A stretch of DNA of 64,000 bases from NCBI GenBank assembly GCA_965223245.1, contig CBDCVY010000013.1, forward strand, positions 1,116,001 to 1,180,000, in the 5' to 3' direction. This document shows positions 61,130 through 64,000 of the stretch, in pieces. Origin of the DNA: CBDCVY01 sp965223245. Lineage in GTDB: Bacteria > Nitrospinota > Nitrospinia > Nitrospinales > Nitrospinaceae. The translations under genes were made by a program, and so were the position numbers. The notes beneath the pieces were generated by a model. It saw only the letters and a list, made by a program, of their open reading frames with translations, had not been told where the DNA came from and made no database searches. Every line of letters starts with the position of its first letter. Position 1 is the stretch's first letter.

Positions 61130-61750
61130 TTAATCCATTTCCATTAGTTCTTTTAAATTGGGGCAGGAGCTTTGATATCTATTCGTTTTGCTTTTCTCCG
61201 CCTGAATTATTGCTGCAATTTTTTTGACAACATCTTCCACTACATTATTGGTTAAAACGTAGTCGTACAAGGACCATTTTTTTATTTCTTGCTTTCCAGC
61301 CTCATAGCGCTGATTAATTTTATCTGCTGATTCAGTTCCTCTTCCTTTCAGTCGACTTTTCAATTCCTCTAAAGAAGGAGGGAGGATGAAGATGTAAACA
61401 CCGTTAAAATTTATTTGTTTTAATTTCTCTACCCCTTGAACATCAATTTCTAAAATTAAATCGTTTCCCTGGTCTAAAATATTTTTTATTGTGGTATGCG
61501 CAGTTCCATAATAGTTTCCATAAATCTCAGCCCATTCCAAAAGCTTACCCTCTTTAATCATTTTTTGAAATTTGTTTTCGCTAATAAAAAAATAGTCTTT
61601 GCCGTCAATTTCATTGTTTCTTGGTGATCGAGTGGTATGAGAAATCGAAAATTTTATATTAGGAAAGTCAGTTTTTAATTTCTGACATATAGTAGTTTTA
61701 CCCGTTCCGGAAGGAGCCGAAAGAATAATGGCCAAACCTTTTTGTTTCAT
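61130..61750 (-). CDS. gmk: Guanylate kinase
   Basis: Phosphorylates GMP to GDP. The 206-residue protein has the P-loop SAPSGTGKTTICQKL, the GMP-binding SISHTTRSPRNNEIDGKDY, the segment EWAEIYGNYYGTA and the lid loop RLKGRGTESADKINQR. Its length is normal. It lies 44 bp downstream of yicC, the classical partner order in many bacteria. Confidence 0.97.
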   Translation of the reverse strand: MKQKGLAIILSAPSGTGKTTICQKLKTDFPNIKFSISHTTRSPRNNEIDGKDYFFISENKFQKMIKEGKLLEWAEIYGNYYGTAHTTIKNILDQGNDLILEIDVQGVEKLKQINFNGVYIFILPPSLEELKSRLKGRGTESADKINQRYEAGKQEIKKWSLYDYVLTNNVVEDVVKKIAAIIQAEKSKTNRYQSSCPNLKELMEMD

Positions 61751-61794
61751 TCCGTAGTAGATCCTAATATAGTTTTAATAGAAATAGTGACAGG

Positions 61795-62676
61795 TCATTC
61801 AATGTTTTGCAGTTGCTCGCGTATTTTCTCCAAGAGGCTTTTAATTTCGATGACTTTTTGCGAGATTTCAAAATCAGGCGATTTTGATCCAATAGTATTG
61901 ACTTCCCTATTAATTTCCTGAACTATGAATTCCAATTTTCTTCCCATGGGTTCTGTCATTTTGAGAAAATCAAAGAATTGCTTTAAATGGCAATTCATTC
62001 GGGTCAATTCTTCAGAAATATCGCACCGGTCTGCAAATATTGCCACTTCTTGAGCCAGTCGCCCGGGATCTAATTCAATGCCTTCAGAAAGTGTCTTAAC
62101 TTTCTCGTTAAGTTTGTTTTTATAGTCTTCTACAACTTGAGGTTGTCTCAGACTAATCTGCTGATTTAAAGTTTCAATAGTTTGAATATTTGTATTTAAA
62201 TCATTTTGCAAATGGTTTCCTTCTTCTTGTCTCATTTTAATTAAAGAAATTAATGCTTCTTCCACGGAATCTAAAACTAAAGATTCTTGATTTTCATCAA
62301 GAGACATAGGTTCGGTTTTGATAACATCCTTAACATTTAAAAGTGCTTCCAAAGGAAAATTGCCAGAAAGTCCAAGCTCATTTTTTATTTTATCTAATGC
62401 TTGAATATACTGTTTTGCTAGTGGGACATTGGATGTTACTTCTAAATCTGATCCATTTTCTCCGTTCTTTTCGATATTAATAAATACGTCAAAAGAACCG
62501 CGAGAACATTTGGACTTGATTAATTTTTTGAGTGGTAATTCCAACGAGGAAAGATATTTTGGAAAACGTGCATTAATATCTATGAATCGGTTATTGACGG
62601 AGCGAATTTCTACTTTACAGGTTATTATTCCATTCTGTTTTTCTGACCGGCCATAGCCGGTCATACTTTTTAGCAT
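61795..62676 (-). CDS. yicC: YicC family endoribonuclease-type protein
   Basis: A 293-residue conserved protein; the family has been described as involved in RNA degradation and stress survival. Diagnostic N-terminus MLKSMTGYGRSEK and KVEIRSVNNRFIDIN, and the C-terminal PMGRKLEFIVQEINREVNTI and RLAQEVAIFADRCDISEELTR (in part). Length is normal. It sits between the reductase gene and gmk, with 14 bp to the former. Confidence 0.93.
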   Translation of the reverse strand: MLKSMTGYGRSEKQNGIITCKVEIRSVNNRFIDINARFPKYLSSLELPLKKLIKSKCSRGSFDVFINIEKNGENGSDLEVTSNVPLAKQYIQALDKIKNELGLSGNFPLEALLNVKDVIKTEPMSLDENQESLVLDSVEEALISLIKMRQEEGNHLQNDLNTNIQTIETLNQQISLRQPQVVEDYKNKLNEKVKTLSEGIELDPGRLAQEVAIFADRCDISEELTRMNCHLKQFFDFLKMTEPMGRKLEFIVQEINREVNTIGSKSPDFEISQKVIEIKSLLEKIREQLQNIE

Positions 62677-62690
62677 TCCTTCAATAACCT

Positions 62691-64000
62691 TTACGCTTTT
62701 TCAATGACTATTTTATGATGTCCGTTTTCCTGAACCTGAGACAAAAGCTTGTGACCATCATTTTGAATACTTCGAGGAACATTTTTTGCGGGCTCACCAT
62801 CATCCAGTAACACTTCCAATACCTGACCGCTTTGCATTCCTTCTAATTTAAGTTTGGTTTTTACATAATTAAAAGGGCATTTAACTCCCAAAAGATCAAT
62901 GGATTCATGGACTGAATTGGCTTCCACAGGTGAATCCGTTTCTTGAACATTTCCTTCTGAGCCCACTCTGATTCGAAGGCTTTTATCCGATTGCATTTTA
63001 TTATGAGCTTTTTGGGATTCTATAACTAGTCGGTCACATTCCTCTAAAGACTCTTTAGCCTTCTTTAAATCTGCTTTTTCCGGATCCTCTTGAAAGCGTT
63101 TAGTAACTCCTTCATGAGATTCAGATACAATTCCAGTTTCAACAATTAAGGATTCAAATTTATTTAAGGTCTCTAAGTTATCAGTAAAATCCATTCCTTC
63201 TGTAACTAGTAGAGCTCTGGCTGCAGAGGCGATTCCTCGATTAGCCTGACGAACACATTCGGCAAGTTGTTCCTTTTCGAAAGCACGCTTACTTTGAAAA
63301 AGTGCACGCTCTGCTTCTGAAAGATGATCCGTTATCATATCGGTGACTGCACCTGCGCATTCCCCTTGGCCTCGATCATCCAATGAAAACTTTTCTTTAG
63401 CATGAAAATCAATATAAGACTGAGGAGATTCTTCAATAGATGGTAGCTCTTTTAAATCGGATAGTAGCTCAATAAAATATCCTTTACCCATACGTTCAAA
63501 AAAACTTGGAAAGGATTCTCCTTCTTTCCTGTCGCGCTTATAGCTTTCGACAGTTCGACGTGTGGCATTAGGTACATTTTTCGCCGGAATTTTAATGACG
63601 TTAATTCCAAACTTAACTCCGTCCTCATTGATATCACCGCCGAGCATCATTTCATAATGAGGTGCTAATACGCCATTTACTTTTTTTGCGGAGCCGGAAA
63701 AACCGATAGAGGCAATGTGATGCTGCCCACAAGAGTTTGGGCATCCACTTGCTTTAATAGTAACACCGTCTAACTGCGTGGAATCTGTCACTTCATTTTC
63801 AACGTCATCTGTTATTTGGTTAATCAGCCCACGAGAATGTGTGATCCCTAAATTACAGGTTTCTGATCCGGGACAACAGGTCATATCTTTTAGTTCTTCT
63901 GTTCCTGCTATATGAAGATCAATTTCCTTAAGAGCACCATAAACATGGCTCAGGGCATTTTCTGAAACCCAGGGAATCATAATATTTTGATGGACCGTAT
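62691..64000 (-). CDS. Nitrite/sulfite reductase C-terminal part fused to HEPN-like and TusA-like domains (5' end beyond window)
   Basis: The frame continues past base 64000, so the N-terminal part is missing. The edge reads TVHQNIMIPWV, a ferredoxin nitrite/sulfite reductase segment. Siroheme and 4Fe-4S ligands are complete: CCPGSETC (C36-x5-C42 from the internal Met) and GCPNSCGQHH. After about residue 220 comes a helical HEPN-like region (SEAERALFQSKRAFEKEQ, RQANRGIASAARALLV) and then a TusA-like sulfur-carrier domain (about 360-429) with LLGVKCPFNYVKTKL. The TusA CPxP motif is CPFN here, with the cysteine kept. Whether nitrite or sulfite is the substrate cannot be decided. Confidence 0.88.
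   Translation of the reverse strand, partial: TVHQNIMIPWVSENALSHVYGALKEIDLHIAGTEELKDMTCCPGSETCNLGITHSRGLINQITDDVENEVTDSTQLDGVTIKASGCPNSCGQHHIASIGFSGSAKKVNGVLAPHYEMMLGGDINEDGVKFGINVIKIPAKNVPNATRRTVESYKRDRKEGESFPSFFERMGKGYFIELLSDLKELPSIEESPQSYIDFHAKEKFSLDDRGQGECAGAVTDMITDHLSEAERALFQSKRAFEKEQLAECVRQANRGIASAARALLVTEGMDFTDNLETLNKFESLIVETGIVSESHEGVTKRFQEDPEKADLKKAKESLEECDRLVIESQKAHNKMQSDKSLRIRVGSEGNVQETDSPVEANSVHESIDLLGVKCPFNYVKTKLKLEGMQSGQVLEVLLDDGEPAKNVPRSIQNDGHKLLSQVQENGHHKIVIEKA

Noticed and set aside
1..64000. tRNA, rRNA, CRISPR arrays, insertion sequences or prophage genes
   Set aside because: Intergenic gaps were read on both strands; no cloverleaf 3' arms, spaced direct repeats, transposase motifs or phage structural genes were seen.

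Overview
The window is an AT-rich (roughly 38-40% GC by eye) chromosomal segment from a Gram-negative bacterium. The signs are lipoproteins, an Slp-type outer-membrane lipoprotein, a Tat component, class A penicillin-binding proteins with an LpoA-like partner, complex I genes and an F-type ATP synthase. My best guess is a member of Nitrospinota or a related marine lineage. This rests on overall gene content (a siroheme reductase fused to TusA, a UbiD-type menaquinone decarboxylase, a tandem nitroreductase) and not on a marker-gene match, so treat it as inference. No rRNA, tRNA, CRISPR array, insertion sequence or prophage is visible.

Layout. 1-4071 (-): holB-ricT-metG-tatD housekeeping operon, the same order as in Firmicutes. 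4344-4670 (+): a small di-cluster ferredoxin. 5071-11716 (+): complete F1Fo ATP synthase operon (atpZ/I-like, B, E, F, H, A, G, D, C) behind a recognisable promoter, followed by an outer-membrane barrel-like protein. 12556-17247 (-): uvrA and a UbiD-family decarboxylase. 17371-19127 (+): two dipeptide/oligopeptide permeases without their partners. 19372-27692: a mosaic of small and lineage-specific genes, including a DUF1566 protein, a one-zinc-site DnaJ, an Slp lipoprotein, birA, a DUF2062 protein, and a TPR plus radical-SAM pair behind a palindrome. 28091-29065: hemB. 29181-42656 (+): a long co-directional run with an XRE regulator, PBP1A, a SPOR protein, pgi-tal-glk, argG, an NtrC-type regulator and an LpoA-like protein. 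42662-46066 (-): a second PBP1A, DUF5069 and LRR proteins. 46188-50465 (+): a 1030-residue tandem nitroreductase plus aldo/keto-reductase-like fusion, a small secreted TPR protein behind a striking inverted repeat, and tatA. 50481-64000 (-): a flippase-like membrane protein, nuoD-nuoG-nuoE, a large TPR protein, mltG, hisC, gmk, yicC, and the C-terminal part of a nitrite/sulfite reductase fused to HEPN-like and TusA domains.

Functional themes. Energy conservation (ATP synthase, partial complex I, ferredoxin, menaquinone and heme biosynthesis) and cell-wall synthesis (two PBP1A enzymes, an LpoA-like protein, a SPOR protein, MltG) dominate. The most unusual items are the triple fusion at 46188-49280, whose AKR-like part appears to have lost all four catalytic residues; the reductase-HEPN-TusA fusion at the right edge; a 12-bp perfect inverted repeat that would bury the ribosome binding site of the gene at 49420; and a TPR/radical-SAM operon behind a palindrome overlapping its -35 region.
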